A DNA stretch of 64,000 bases from Microbacteriaceae bacterium (GTDB taxonomy: Bacteria; Actinomycetota; Actinomycetes; Actinomycetales; Microbacteriaceae): NCBI GenBank assembly GCA_025465095.1, contig JAODME010000013.1, positions 124,001 through 188,000 of the forward strand, read 5' to 3'. The first letter of the stretch is position 1, and each line of letters opens with the position of its first letter. A program made the translations under genes and the position numbers. Below, piece after piece: positions 1-7,718 of this stretch. The notes under the pieces are model-generated. The model saw nothing but the letters and a program-made list of their open reading frames with translations, searched no databases and was not told where the DNA came from.

Positions 1-234
1 GAGAAGACAGTCTTTCAGGCCGACGAGAAGAAGAAGGCCGTGCTCAAGCCGAAGGCCGAAGCTCCCGCCAAGGTCGAAGAGCCGACCGGTACCCCCGCCG
101 AAGCAGACGCGGCCGCGGCCGACGTCGCCGCTGACGCCGCCGACGCATCGCCGGCGACCACTGAGGAAACCCCTGAGCAGGTCGACAACGCCGACGTCGA
201 CGCCGTTAACGCGCCTGACGCCGACAAGGCGTAG
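1..234 (+). CDS. rpsP: 30S ribosomal protein S16, C-terminal part (5' truncated)
   Basis: The reading frame is open from base 1 and ends in TAG at 232-234. Only the C-terminal tail is present: a few lysine-rich residues followed by an Ala/Asp/Glu/Pro-rich low-complexity extension. Actinobacterial S16 proteins often carry such an acidic, alanine-rich tail after the conserved core, and the genes that follow (khpA, rimM, trmD) are the usual neighbours of rpsP. The conserved core lies outside the window, so the identification rests on tail character and gene order. The gap to khpA is 3 bases, which suggests co-transcription. Confidence 0.85.
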   Translation, partial: EKTVFQADEKKKAVLKPKAEAPAKVEEPTGTPAEADAAAADVAADAADASPATTEETPEQVDNADVDAVNAPDADKA

Positions 235-237
235 CAA

Positions 238-474
238 GTGCTGGCAGGAGCGCTCGAGCATCTCGTCAAGGGGATCGTCGATCACCCGGAAGATGTTCAG
301 GTCGTTCAGAAGAACTCCCCACGCGGCGATGTCCTCGAGGTGCGCGTGCACCCCGAGGACCTCGGTCGCGTGATCGGGCGCGCCGGTCGCACGGCCAAGG
401 CGCTCCGCACGCTCATCTCGGCGATCGCCGACGGCAAGCGTGTTCGTGTCGACGTGGTGGATACCGATTACTAA
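238..474 (+). CDS. khpA: KH-domain RNA-binding protein KhpA
   Basis: A 78-residue single KH-domain protein with GTG start. The nucleic-acid-binding GxxG loop is visible as GRVIGRAGRTAK in the second half, followed by a helix and a final strand ending VDVVDTDY. KhpA proteins bind RNA, often with KhpB/Jag, and affect cell elongation and division in Gram-positive bacteria; that role is family knowledge and is not shown here. The position between rpsP and rimM is the standard place for this gene in Actinobacteria. It starts 3 bases after rpsP and its stop overlaps the upstream part of the rimM frame. Confidence 0.92.
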   Translation: MLAGALEHLVKGIVDHPEDVQVVQKNSPRGDVLEVRVHPEDLGRVIGRAGRTAKALRTLISAIADGKRVRVDVVDTDY

Positions 475-1072
475 GCAACCGGAACCGGGTCATACGCAGC
501 TGAGGGTCGGTCGCCTCACCAAGGCGCACGGACTGAAGGGCGCGATCAAGGTCGAGCTGTACACGGATGACCCGGGGCGACGTTTCGTCCCGGGCGCCGT
601 GTTCCAGCTGCAGGTGCCGACGAGCTCGCCGTGGCACGGCAAGACCATCGAACTCATCGAGCTCAAGTGGTACAACACGCACGCGGTGGCATTCTTCAAG
701 GACGTTCCCGACCGCACCGTCGCTGAATCCCTGATGAAGGCGATCCTGTGGGTAGACCAGGATCGCGCGGAGACTCCGGATGAGGACGACGCGTGGTATG
801 ACCACCAGCTCATCGGGCTGTCGGTGCTGAGAGACGGCGAGAGGGTGGGTGTCGTCGGACGTGTCGACCACCTGCCGTCCCAGGACCTGCTGCTCGTCAC
901 GACGGATGCGGGCGAGGTGCTCGTGCCGTTCGTCAAGGCCTTCGTTCCCTCGGTCGACATCGCCGCCGGCACGCTGACAGTTACGCCGCCGCCCGGACTC
1001 TTCGAGGAGCTGCCCGAGGAGGCAGAGAAGCCGGACGAACTGTTGGACGGCGAACAGCGGAACGACCTGTAG
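440..1072 (+). CDS. rimM: Ribosome maturation factor RimM
   Basis: RimM binds S19 and helps assemble the 30S head. The N-terminal RimM domain starts at LRVGRLTKAHGLKGAIKVEL, and a PRC-barrel domain follows, with DAWYDHQLIGL and VPFVKAFVPSVDIAAGTLTV. The start is uncertain. GTG at 440 or 446 would overlap khpA by about 30 bases and gives a short non-conserved lead (MFVSTWW...). No ATG/GTG occurs between the khpA stop and LRVGR; an ATT at 467 is the only other start-like codon there. The protein is 210 residues from 440. The acidic C-terminal tail is common in the family. Confidence 0.9.
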   Translation: MFVSTWWIPITKQPEPGHTQLRVGRLTKAHGLKGAIKVELYTDDPGRRFVPGAVFQLQVPTSSPWHGKTIELIELKWYNTHAVAFFKDVPDRTVAESLMKAILWVDQDRAETPDEDDAWYDHQLIGLSVLRDGERVGVVGRVDHLPSQDLLLVTTDAGEVLVPFVKAFVPSVDIAAGTLTVTPPPGLFEELPEEAEKPDELLDGEQRNDL

Positions 1073-1211
1073 GCGCAGCCCTCACACGCTTCCGTCGACG
1101 TAACGGGGTCGGGGCCGGCTCATCGCCTCCTCGGATCCCCGCCGTGCCGTCAGGCGCACGCACACGGTCGCCGATCGCTATCGGGAGGGCGTCTCGCGGA
1201 GCGCGCTCTCC

Positions 1212-1217
1212 TAGACT
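1212..1217 (+). promoter_or_regulatory. Extended -10-like hexamer for trmD, leaderless arrangement
   Basis: TAGACT ends 6 bases before the trmD ATG at 1224 and no Shine-Dalgarno sequence intervenes. In Actinobacteria a TAnnnT element at this distance places transcription start on or next to the start codon. Confidence 0.45.
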
Positions 1218-1223
1218 TCTCGG

Positions 1224-1928
1224 ATGCGCATTGACATCGTCACGATTTTTCCCGAGTTCTTCTCGGTGCTTGATGTCTCGCTGCTCGGCAAGGCCCGCCA
1301 GGCGGGCCGCATCCACCTCGGCGTACACGACCTGCGCGACTACACGTACGACCGTCACCGTACAGTCGACGACACCCCGTACGGCGGGGGTGCCGGAATG
1401 GTGATGCGCCCGGAGCCGTGGGGCGAGGCGATCGACAGCATCCTGTACGCGGGCGAGGCTCGAGGCGTAGCGGACCCCGTCGTTCTGTTCCCTTCGCCGG
1501 CCGGCGAGCTCTTCACCCAGGCGCTCGCACGCGAGCTCTCGGTCGAGCCCGCGCTCGTCTTCGGCTGCGGACGGTATGAGGGGATTGACCAGCGGGTTGT
1601 CGACTACGCGGCATCCCGGGCCAGGGTCAGGCTCGTCAGCCTCGGGGACTACGTTCTCAACGGCGGCGAGGTCGCCGCGATGGCCATGATCGAGGCAATC
1701 GGCCGGCTCATTCCGGGCGTCATCGGCAACCCGGCGAGTCTCCTCGAGGAGAGTCACGAAGACGGACTGCTCGAGTACCCGAGCTACACCAAGCCCGCAG
1801 AGTGGCGCGGACTCGCGGTGCCACCCGTGCTGTTGAGCGGCAATCACGCGGCGATCGCTGCCTGGCGGCGCGAGCAGCAGATCGAACGGACACGGCGCGT
1901 GCGACCGGATCTGCTGTCGTCGGAGTAG
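1224..1928 (+). CDS. trmD: tRNA (guanine-37-N1)-methyltransferase
   Basis: TrmD methylates G37 of tRNAs with a G at 36 using S-adenosylmethionine and prevents +1 frameshifting. The 234-residue length is normal. Visible motifs are [13 protein letters not shown] at the N terminus, [10 protein letters not shown] around residue 52, [13 protein letters not shown] near 113, and the trefoil-knot AdoMet loop [15 protein letters not shown] near 140. The C-terminal helical domain includes YTKPAEWRG. The ATG follows a 151-base gap after rimM with a -10-like TAGACT at 1212-1217, so it is probably transcribed from its own leaderless promoter. Confidence 0.97.
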   Translation: MRIDIVTIFPEFFSVLDVSLLGKARQAGRIHLGVHDLRDYTYDRHRTVDDTPYGGGAGMVMRPEPWGEAIDSILYAGEARGVADPVVLFPSPAGELFTQALARELSVEPALVFGCGRYEGIDQRVVDYAASRARVRLVSLGDYVLNGGEVAAMAMIEAIGRLIPGVIGNPASLLEESHEDGLLEYPSYTKPAEWRGLAVPPVLLSGNHAAIAAWRREQQIERTRRVRPDLLSSE

Positions 1929-2039
1929 GCGCGACACCAGGCAACCGAGTTTCTCGTGTGACGGTTGTCCGGAGGTTTCCCGGCATGAGGCGCGAATGCG
2001 CTTCCCTCGGGGAAGGAGTCGTGAACTGCTGAGAAGCGT

Positions 2040-2804
2040 TCAGCGGGCGGTCAGCACAAGTGGGCCGTCATCGGTGACCGCCACCGTGTGCTCGGCATGT
2101 GCGGCACGGGAGCCGTCCATGCTGCGCAGGGTCCAGCCGTCCGGGTCGGTGAAGACACGATCGGTGCTCTGCATGAGCCACGGCTCGATCGCGAATACGA
2201 GACCTGCGCGCAGCGGGAATCCGCGCCCTGGCCGCCCGTCGTTCGGCACATGCGGGTCGCCGTGCATGGTGCGGCCGACGCCGTGGCCGCCGAAGTCGGT
2301 GTTGATGGAGAAGCCCGCTGATCGCGCCACCTCCCCAATCGCCGCCGAGATGTCACCGATCCGGTTGCCGGGAACCGCGGCCGCTATGCCGGCATCCAGC
2401 GCCTGCTTCGTCACCTCGATGAGGTGCAGGTCCTCCTCCTGAGGCGTCCCGACGACAAGGGACACGGCGGAGTCCGCCACCCAGCCCTCGACACTCGCGG
2501 CGAAGTCGAGGCTCAGCAGGTCGCCGTCTTTGAGCGTGTAGTCGAAGGGCAGCCCGTGCAGTGCGGCGTCGTTCACGGACGTGCAGAGCACTTTGCCGAA
2601 CGGGCTCGCGCCGAATGAGGGGTGGTAGTCGATGTAGCAGCTTTCGGCGCCACGAGCACGGATCAACCGGTGCGCGAGTCGGTCGAGGTCGAGCAGATTC
2701 ACACCGACGGCGGATGCTGCGGCCAACTCGGTGAGCACGTCGGCGACGAAGCTGCCGGCCGCGCGCATCTCATCGATTTCAGCGGGAGTACGAAGCTCGA
2801 TCAT
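2040..2804 (-). CDS. map: Methionine aminopeptidase, type I
   Basis: Removes the initiator Met from nascent proteins using a dinuclear metal centre. All five metal ligands are present in the 254-residue frame: Asp100, Asp111, His174, Glu207 and Glu238, plus His83 in the substrate pocket. I start it at ATG 2804 (MIELRTPAEIDEMRAAG), the normal N terminus; the upstream extension is Arg-rich and unlike the family. It is divergent from the small membrane-protein gene at 2843 with only 38 bases between. Actinobacteria often carry more than one map gene, so this may be one of two paralogues. Confidence 0.95.
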   Translation of the reverse strand: MIELRTPAEIDEMRAAGSFVADVLTELAAASAVGVNLLDLDRLAHRLIRARGAESCYIDYHPSFGASPFGKVLCTSVNDAALHGLPFDYTLKDGDLLSLDFAASVEGWVADSAVSLVVGTPQEEDLHLIEVTKQALDAGIAAAVPGNRIGDISAAIGEVARSAGFSINTDFGGHGVGRTMHGDPHVPNDGRPGRGFPLRAGLVFAIEPWLMQSTDRVFTDPDGWTLRSMDGSRAAHAEHTVAVTDDGPLVLTAR

Positions 2805-2842
2805 CCAGCCATTCTTGCGCTTACCGCGCGTACGCTGTGACC

Positions 2843-3346
2843 ATGTGGTTCCGGCGCGCCTTCTACTGGGTTCAACTCGGCGCCGTCGTCGTGCTTCCGC
2901 TCTGGATCGTGGTCGCCCGTGCGATCTCGAGCACAAGGATCGGCGCGCTGGACCTGCTCGTGTTCCTCGCCTGGCCGGCCCTCGCGCTCACGATGCTCGC
3001 CGTACTCGGGCTTACCTGGGCGCGCAAGACGGTTCGGGCCACGAAGACGCTCTCCTGGCTGGACGTCGCAGCCCTCTCCACCTGGTACGTCGTCACGATC
3101 ACTTTCGGAACGTTCGTCGCCTTGTCCTCGGAGCTGGGGGTCGGACTCACCGGTGGTCTCCTCTCGCTCGTCTCGATCGGAGTCGTCTGGGCATCCGTGT
3201 GGCAGCTCGTGAATGCGGCGCGGCAGCGGGTGCGGACCGTGCTCGCGGGCCTCGACTACGCGGCGATACCCGCGGGCGAGTATCAGGCGAGCCGCTTCGC
3301 CCGGGGAGACGGCGACGTTTTCAGGATCGACCAGTCGGGCCGCTGA
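2843..3346 (+). CDS. Conserved small membrane protein, function unknown
   Basis: A 167-residue protein with about four hydrophobic segments, at residues 6-28, 38-60, 72-94 and 98-118. A basic, amphipathic C-terminal tail rich in Arg and Ala (VNAARQRVRTVLAG) follows. I prefer the ATG at 2843 over a GTG two codons upstream because TACGCT at 2831-2836 lies 6 bases before it, the leaderless spacing seen for several genes here. No catalytic motif is apparent and I do not recognise a named family. It is divergent from map and is followed by the rplS leader. Confidence 0.75.
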   Translation: MWFRRAFYWVQLGAVVVLPLWIVVARAISSTRIGALDLLVFLAWPALALTMLAVLGLTWARKTVRATKTLSWLDVAALSTWYVVTITFGTFVALSSELGVGLTGGLLSLVSIGVVWASVWQLVNAARQRVRTVLAGLDYAAIPAGEYQASRFARGDGDVFRIDQSGR

Positions 3347-3367
3347 GTAGCGGGACACTCGCCGGAT

Positions 3368-3392
3368 GTGGCACAATTACCCCTTGTGCCAC
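3368..3392 (+). promoter_or_regulatory. Perfect hairpin in the rplS leader
   Basis: GTGGCACAA (3368-3376), a 7-base loop TTACCCC, then TTGTGCCAC (3384-3392) form a perfect 9-bp stem in the 151-base region before rplS. Further G/C-rich complementary runs follow (CCACAGGGGGG, CCCGCACCTG). L19 leader RNAs are known in other bacterial groups; whether this is a true autoregulatory leader or an operator at the promoter cannot be decided by eye. Confidence 0.45.
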
Positions 3393-3497
3393 CGCACGGC
3401 CCTGCCACAGGGGGGCCCGCACCTGTTCGGCACACTCACACTTCGGGCACTTCCAAGACCGTGATCGACCTGTGGCGGTTGCAGAGAGCGAATCACC

Positions 3498-3839
3498 ATG
3501 CATATTCTCGACCAGGTCGACGCGGCATCGCTGCGTAACGACATTCCGGACTTCCGTGCCGGCGACACCGTCAAGGTCCATGTCAACATTGTCGAGGGCA
3601 CGCGCGCCCGCATTCAGGTGTTCCAGGGCGTCGTCATCGGGCGCTCGGGTGAGGGCATCCGTGAGACATTCTGCGTGCGTAAGGTGAGCTTCCAGATCGG
3701 CGTGGAGCGCACGTTCCCCGTGCACTCCCCGGTGATCGACCACATTGAGGTCGTCACCCGCGGTGACGTGCGTCGCGCCAAGCTGTACTACCTGCGCGAC
3801 CTCCGCGGCAAGAAGGCGAAGATCAAGGAAAAGCGCTGA
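3498..3839 (+). CDS. rplS: 50S ribosomal protein L19
   Basis: L19 sits at the interface between the 30S and 50S subunits. The 113-residue length is normal. Recognisable blocks are [40 protein letters not shown] and [17 protein letters not shown], ending in the basic [21 protein letters not shown]. The ATG at 3498 is the only sensible start. The upstream 151 bases contain a strong hairpin and probably the promoter and leader. Downstream, a 14-bp perfect inverted repeat separates it from lepB. Confidence 0.98.
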   Translation: MHILDQVDAASLRNDIPDFRAGDTVKVHVNIVEGTRARIQVFQGVVIGRSGEGIRETFCVRKVSFQIGVERTFPVHSPVIDHIEVVTRGDVRRAKLYYLRDLRGKKAKIKEKR

Positions 3840-3865
3840 GCTTCGGCTTCGACGCAAGGCTTTCC

Positions 3866-3900
3866 TGAGCTCCCCACCACGTAACATGGTGGGGAGCTCA
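3866..3900 (+). terminator. Perfect 14-bp inverted repeat between rplS and lepB
   Basis: TGAGCTCCCCACCA (3866-3879), a 7-base loop, then TGGTGGGGAGCTCA (3887-3900): 14 of 14 bases pair. It ends 8 bases before the lepB ATG and is followed by GGGGTTTA rather than a long T run. It could terminate or attenuate rplS transcription. It could also hide the GGGGAG that would act as lepB ribosome binding site. Confidence 0.6.
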
Positions 3901-3908
3901 GGGGTTTA

Positions 3909-4652
3909 ATGACAGAAACAGATCCTTCGCCGCGCGCAGTTCGCGCGGCCCAGGACCGAAGCAAGACGCGCGGCGTGAGACTCTTCATCCGCGACATATT
4001 GATCATCTTCGTGGCAGCGGTCGTGATCTCGGTCGGCATCAAGACCTTCCTCGTCCGCTCGTTCTACATTCCATCCGGCTCGATGATGGACACCCTCCAA
4101 ATCAACGACCGGATCATCGTCAACCAGCTCGTGCCCGAACTCGTGGCGCTCGAACGCGGCGATGTCGCGGTCTTCCGCGACCCGGGTGGATGGCTGCCGG
4201 CTCAGGTCGTCCCCGAGGTGAATCCCGTTGTCGGAGCCGTTGACTGGTTCCTGACTGCGATCGGTCTGAGCGCTTCCGACAGCAACGACCACCTCATCAA
4301 ACGCATCATCGGATTACCGGGCGACACTGTCACCTGCTGCAATGCGGTCGGACAGATGGAAGTCAACGGTGTGCCGCTGGACGAAAGCTATGTCCGGTTG
4401 CCCGACGGTGCAACGAAGGTGTCGGGGGACGACTTCTCGGTGACCGTGCCCGAGGGGGCGCTCTGGGTCATGGGCGACAACCGTTACCGGTCGAAGGACT
4501 CCCGCTACAACCAGGATTCTCCGAGCAATGGATTCGTGCCGATCGAGAACGTGGTGGGACGCGCGATCCTCGTCACCTGGCCGTCAGAGCACTGGAGTTG
4601 GCTGGACAACTACCCCGACACGTTCCGCGGCGTCGGAAACGACGCCGACTAG
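3909..4652 (+). CDS. lepB: Signal peptidase I
   Basis: Membrane-bound type I signal peptidase that removes Sec/Tat signal peptides on the outer face of the membrane. A cytoplasmic N terminus is followed by one membrane segment (residues 24-45). The catalytic Ser58 lies in PSGSMMDTL and the general base Lys131 in HLIKRIIGLPGD, with the conserved VMGDNR-x4-DSR box later. The 247-residue length is normal. This Ser/Lys enzyme contrasts with the Ser/His-type peptidase at 34970-35638. rnhB starts 1 base after its stop, so the two are co-transcribed. Confidence 0.97.
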   Translation: MTETDPSPRAVRAAQDRSKTRGVRLFIRDILIIFVAAVVISVGIKTFLVRSFYIPSGSMMDTLQINDRIIVNQLVPELVALERGDVAVFRDPGGWLPAQVVPEVNPVVGAVDWFLTAIGLSASDSNDHLIKRIIGLPGDTVTCCNAVGQMEVNGVPLDESYVRLPDGATKVSGDDFSVTVPEGALWVMGDNRYRSKDSRYNQDSPSNGFVPIENVVGRAILVTWPSEHWSWLDNYPDTFRGVGNDAD

Positions 4653-4653
4653 C

Positions 4654-5313
4654 ATGGCCGTCGTAGATCCCACCCTCGAAATCGAGGCGAGCCTCCACGA
4701 GGAAGGTCATCGTTATGTCATCGGATGCGACGAGGTCGGTCGCGGCGCGATCGCCGGCCCCGTCGCTGTCGGTCTCGCGATCGTCGATGTGACGATCGGA
4801 TCCTTCCCGAACGGGCTGCGCGACTCGAAGCTGCTCAGTGAGAAACGGCGTGAGCAGCTCGAGCCGCTCACCATCGACTGGGCGCTGCACACGGCGGTGG
4901 GGCTCTCGTCCGCGGCCGAAGTTGACGAGTGGGGGCTCACCGCCGCGCTCGGAATGGCCGGCCGACGTGCGCTGGCGGGGCTGCACACGGCAGGAGCGAG
5001 TATCCGGGAATCCGTCATCCTGCTCGACGGGTCCTTCGACTGGCTCAATCCGGCGCTCACGACGCCACTCCTCGTACGCACGAGGGTGAAGGCGGACCGG
5101 GACTGCGCCTCGGTGGCCGCGGCATCCGTCGTCGCGAAGGTGCACCGGGATCGGCTGATGATCGAGGCGGATGCCGGAACGCCCGGCTACGGATGGGCCG
5201 GCAACAAGGGATACGGTTCGGCCGGGCATTTCGCCGCGATCGCCGAACTCGGCGCGACCGATCTGCACCGTCGCTCGTGGCTGAAACGGCAGGACCCTAC
5301 GGTTCTCGGCTAG
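4654..5313 (+). CDS. rnhB: Ribonuclease HII
   Basis: Cleaves the RNA strand of RNA/DNA hybrids and single ribonucleotides in DNA. The signature YVIGCDEVGRGAIAGP sits at residues 21-36, with Asp26 and Glu27 as metal ligands; DSKLLSEKRRE and VKADRDCASVAAASVVAKVHRD follow. I use ATG 4654 (219 residues). The longer upstream frame overlaps lepB and lacks family similarity. Gene order lepB-rnhB-DUF2469-yraN is typical for Actinobacteria. Confidence 0.96.
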   Translation: MAVVDPTLEIEASLHEEGHRYVIGCDEVGRGAIAGPVAVGLAIVDVTIGSFPNGLRDSKLLSEKRREQLEPLTIDWALHTAVGLSSAAEVDEWGLTAALGMAGRRALAGLHTAGASIRESVILLDGSFDWLNPALTTPLLVRTRVKADRDCASVAAASVVAKVHRDRLMIEADAGTPGYGWAGNKGYGSAGHFAAIAELGATDLHRRSWLKRQDPTVLG

Positions 5314-5378
5314 ACCAGAGATTCTGCGGCAGAGCGCCGTCGGCGCAGACCCTGGTGCACGCGTAGAATTGCGGGAGC

Positions 5379-5702
5379 ATGGACGAAGACGAATTCGAAG
5401 ACTACGACCGCGAGGTCGAGCTGGCCCTGTACCGCGAGTACCGCGATGTGGTGTCCCAGTTCCGGTACGTGGTTGAAACCGAGCGACGGTTTTACCTCGC
5501 GAACGAGGTGGAACTTGTACGCCAGGACACCGAGCACGACTTCTACTTCGAACTGACCATGAGCGACGTCTGGGTCTGGGACGTCTACCGCTCCGACCGA
5601 TTCGTCAAATCGGTGCGCGTGTTGACCTTCAAGGATGTCAACGTCGAGGAGCTGTCGTCCAAGGAGCTCGAGCTGCCCAAGGAACTCGCGCTCGACGAGT
5701 AG
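5379..5702 (+). CDS. DUF2469 family protein
   Basis: A 107-residue acidic protein rich in aromatic residues (EFEDYDREVELALYREYRDV near the N terminus, then DVWVWDVYRSDRFVK). This is a highly conserved, functionally uncharacterised actinobacterial family, found next to rnhB as in mycobacteria. It has no signal peptide or membrane segment and is probably cytoplasmic. A TAGAAT hexamer at 5364-5369, 9 bases before the ATG, suggests its own promoter; GGGAG just before the ATG could also serve as a ribosome binding site. Confidence 0.93.
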   Translation: MDEDEFEDYDREVELALYREYRDVVSQFRYVVETERRFYLANEVELVRQDTEHDFYFELTMSDVWVWDVYRSDRFVKSVRVLTFKDVNVEELSSKELELPKELALDE

Positions 5703-5826
5703 CGGCGCGCTTGTGCTTCGGGCGGCCCCTCCTGCACCTACCGCCGGACGACGTCGCAGCACACAGCTTGCCTGACTGAGCACATCCTGCGCTTCCCCTC
5801 AGGCATCCTCGCTTTCGGAGGTGCCC

Positions 5827-6183
5827 ATGGGAGCGAAGGACGAACTCGGTCGCCGTGGCGAGGAGCTCGCGGCGGCCTTCCTCGCCCACGGCGGTTATCG
5901 CATTGTGGCGCGCAACTGGCGCTGTCGACAGGGCGAGATCGACATCGTGGCCCGGCGCGGCGACGACCTCGTCTTCGTCGAGGTGAAGACGCGTACGAGC
6001 GTGTCCCATGGGCATCCGTTCGAAGCCATCACTGTACGAAAACTCGCCCGGCTGCGCAGGCTCGCAGCTGCGTGGTGCGGAGCGAATCCCGGCAGGTACG
6101 CCGGGATCCGCATCGATGTCGTGGCCGTGATCGCCCCGCGGAACGCGCCCGTGAGTATCGAGCACCTCGAGGGGGTGTTCTGA
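5827..6183 (+). CDS. yraN: YraN family (UPF0102) nuclease-fold protein
   Basis: A 118-residue protein of the restriction-endonuclease-like fold. Visible are the N-terminal GRRGEELAAAFL helix, Glu37/Asp39 in RQGEIDIVA and Glu52-x-Lys54 in FVEVKTR, the classic (E)-D-ExK arrangement of nucleases. The biological role is unsettled. ATG 5827 is preferred over GTG 5821; TTTCGGAGGTGCCC in front provides a good GGAGG. The stop TGA shares a base with the comM ATG (TGATG), so yraN-comM-dprA form one translationally coupled unit linked to DNA uptake. Confidence 0.92.
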   Translation: MGAKDELGRRGEELAAAFLAHGGYRIVARNWRCRQGEIDIVARRGDDLVFVEVKTRTSVSHGHPFEAITVRKLARLRRLAAAWCGANPGRYAGIRIDVVAVIAPRNAPVSIEHLEGVF

Positions 6184-7718
6184 TGCCCGTCGCTCGCACC
6201 CGCTCGGTCGCGCTGCTCGGTCTGCAGGGGGCGCTCGTCGAGATCGAGGCCGACATCTCCAGCGGGCTGCCCTACCTCGTTATCATCGGCCTTCCCGACA
6301 GCGCCCTCTCTGAGGCGCAACACAGAGTCAGGGCTGCTGCCGCGAACTCGGGATGCGAGCTCACGGGGCGCAAGCTGACCATCAACCTGTCACCGGCGGC
6401 ACTACCAAAGCACGGTTCGGGGTTCGACCTTGGGATCGCGCTGGCATCGCTCGCGGCAAACGGTGATGTCAACCCGCGATCGGTGGAGGAGGTCGTGCAC
6501 CTCGGGGAACTCGGGCTCGACGGCCGGCTCCGGCCGATCAACGGTGTGCTTCCTGCCGTGCTCGCCGCCTTCCGTGCGGGTGCGGTGACGGTGATGGTCC
6601 CGACAGGGAACGCGGATGAAGCCGCTTTAGTTCCCGGGTTGCGGGTGATACCCGTCGCCTCGCTGCTGGAGGCTGCGATCTGGCACGGCGGCGCATTCGA
6701 ACCCCTGACTGTCGAGCCCATCCTCCGACCGGCGACCGCGACGAGTCAGGTCGACGATCTCGATCTGGGCGACATCATCGGCAACGAGGATGCGGTCGAA
6801 GCGATGCAGGTCGCCGCGGCCGGCGGCCACCACGTATTTCTCCTCGGGCCGCCTGGAGCGGGCAAGACGATGCTCGCCGCCCGCCTGCCCGGGCTCCTGC
6901 CCGACCTCGACCCCGACGCCGCACTCGAGGTGAGCTCGATCCGTTCGCTCGCCGGGCTGCCGGTCGGCGCCACCCTTGTCACGCGGCCGCCGCTCGAGGC
7001 GCCCCACCACACTGCGACCGCAGCCTCCATCGTGGGTGGTGGCAGCGGGGTCATCCGGCCGGGCGCCGCGGCACGCGCGTGTCACGGCGTCCTGTTCATG
7101 GACGAGGCCCCCGAGTTCCAGTCCGCGGTCCTAGACGCCCTTCGGCAGCCCCTCGAGTCGGGCATCATCAGCATCCACAGGGCGAACGCGGTCGCGCACT
7201 TCCCTGGGCGATTCCAGCTCGTGCTCGCCGCCAACCCGTGCCCGTGCGGCCAGTACGGCGCCCGTGACTCCGAGTGCGTGTGCCCGCCGAGCGCACGGCG
7301 TCGCTATCTGGCCAAAATCTCAGGGCCCCTCCTCGACCGCATCGACATTCAGTTGAGGGTCACCCGGATCACCTCGGCGCAGGTACGAGTGGCAGCGGAC
7401 TCGGTTCGCGCCGACACGGCCTCCGCGCGACGTCGGGTCGCTGAGGCGAGGGCGACCGCCGCCGCTCGGCTGTGCGACACGCCATGGCGGCTCAACGCCG
7501 AGGTGCCCGGCGCTTGGCTGCGCGGCCCCCACGCGCGCCTGAGTCCCGCGACGACGACATCCATTGATCGTGCCCTCGAACGCGGCGGACTCACCATGCG
7601 CGGCTACGACCGGGTGTTGCGGCTGGGATGGACCATCGCTGACCTCGACGGCGCCAGCCAGCCATCGGCCGACCACCTCGGCCGCGCGCTGTACTTGAGA
7701 AGGGCGATGTCATCATGA
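6183..7718 (+). CDS. comM: ComM/YifB family Mg-chelatase-like AAA+ ATPase
   Basis: A 511-residue AAA+ helicase of the ComM/YifB family. In Vibrio, ComM drives branch migration during natural transformation. The N-terminal Lon-like fold (VEIEADISSGLPYLVIIGLPDSA split over residues 19-41) precedes the ATPase domain with Walker A GPPGAGKT near residue 222 and Walker B LFMDEAPEF near 304. A Cys cluster (ANPCPCGQYG...ECVCPPSA) and the C-terminal Mg-chelatase domain follow. ATG 6183 overlaps the yraN stop by 1 base; its own stop overlaps dprA by 4 bases. Confidence 0.96.
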   Translation: MPVARTRSVALLGLQGALVEIEADISSGLPYLVIIGLPDSALSEAQHRVRAAAANSGCELTGRKLTINLSPAALPKHGSGFDLGIALASLAANGDVNPRSVEEVVHLGELGLDGRLRPINGVLPAVLAAFRAGAVTVMVPTGNADEAALVPGLRVIPVASLLEAAIWHGGAFEPLTVEPILRPATATSQVDDLDLGDIIGNEDAVEAMQVAAAGGHHVFLLGPPGAGKTMLAARLPGLLPDLDPDAALEVSSIRSLAGLPVGATLVTRPPLEAPHHTATAASIVGGGSGVIRPGAAARACHGVLFMDEAPEFQSAVLDALRQPLESGIISIHRANAVAHFPGRFQLVLAANPCPCGQYGARDSECVCPPSARRRYLAKISGPLLDRIDIQLRVTRITSAQVRVAADSVRADTASARRRVAEARATAAARLCDTPWRLNAEVPGAWLRGPHARLSPATTTSIDRALERGGLTMRGYDRVLRLGWTIADLDGASQPSADHLGRALYLRRAMSS

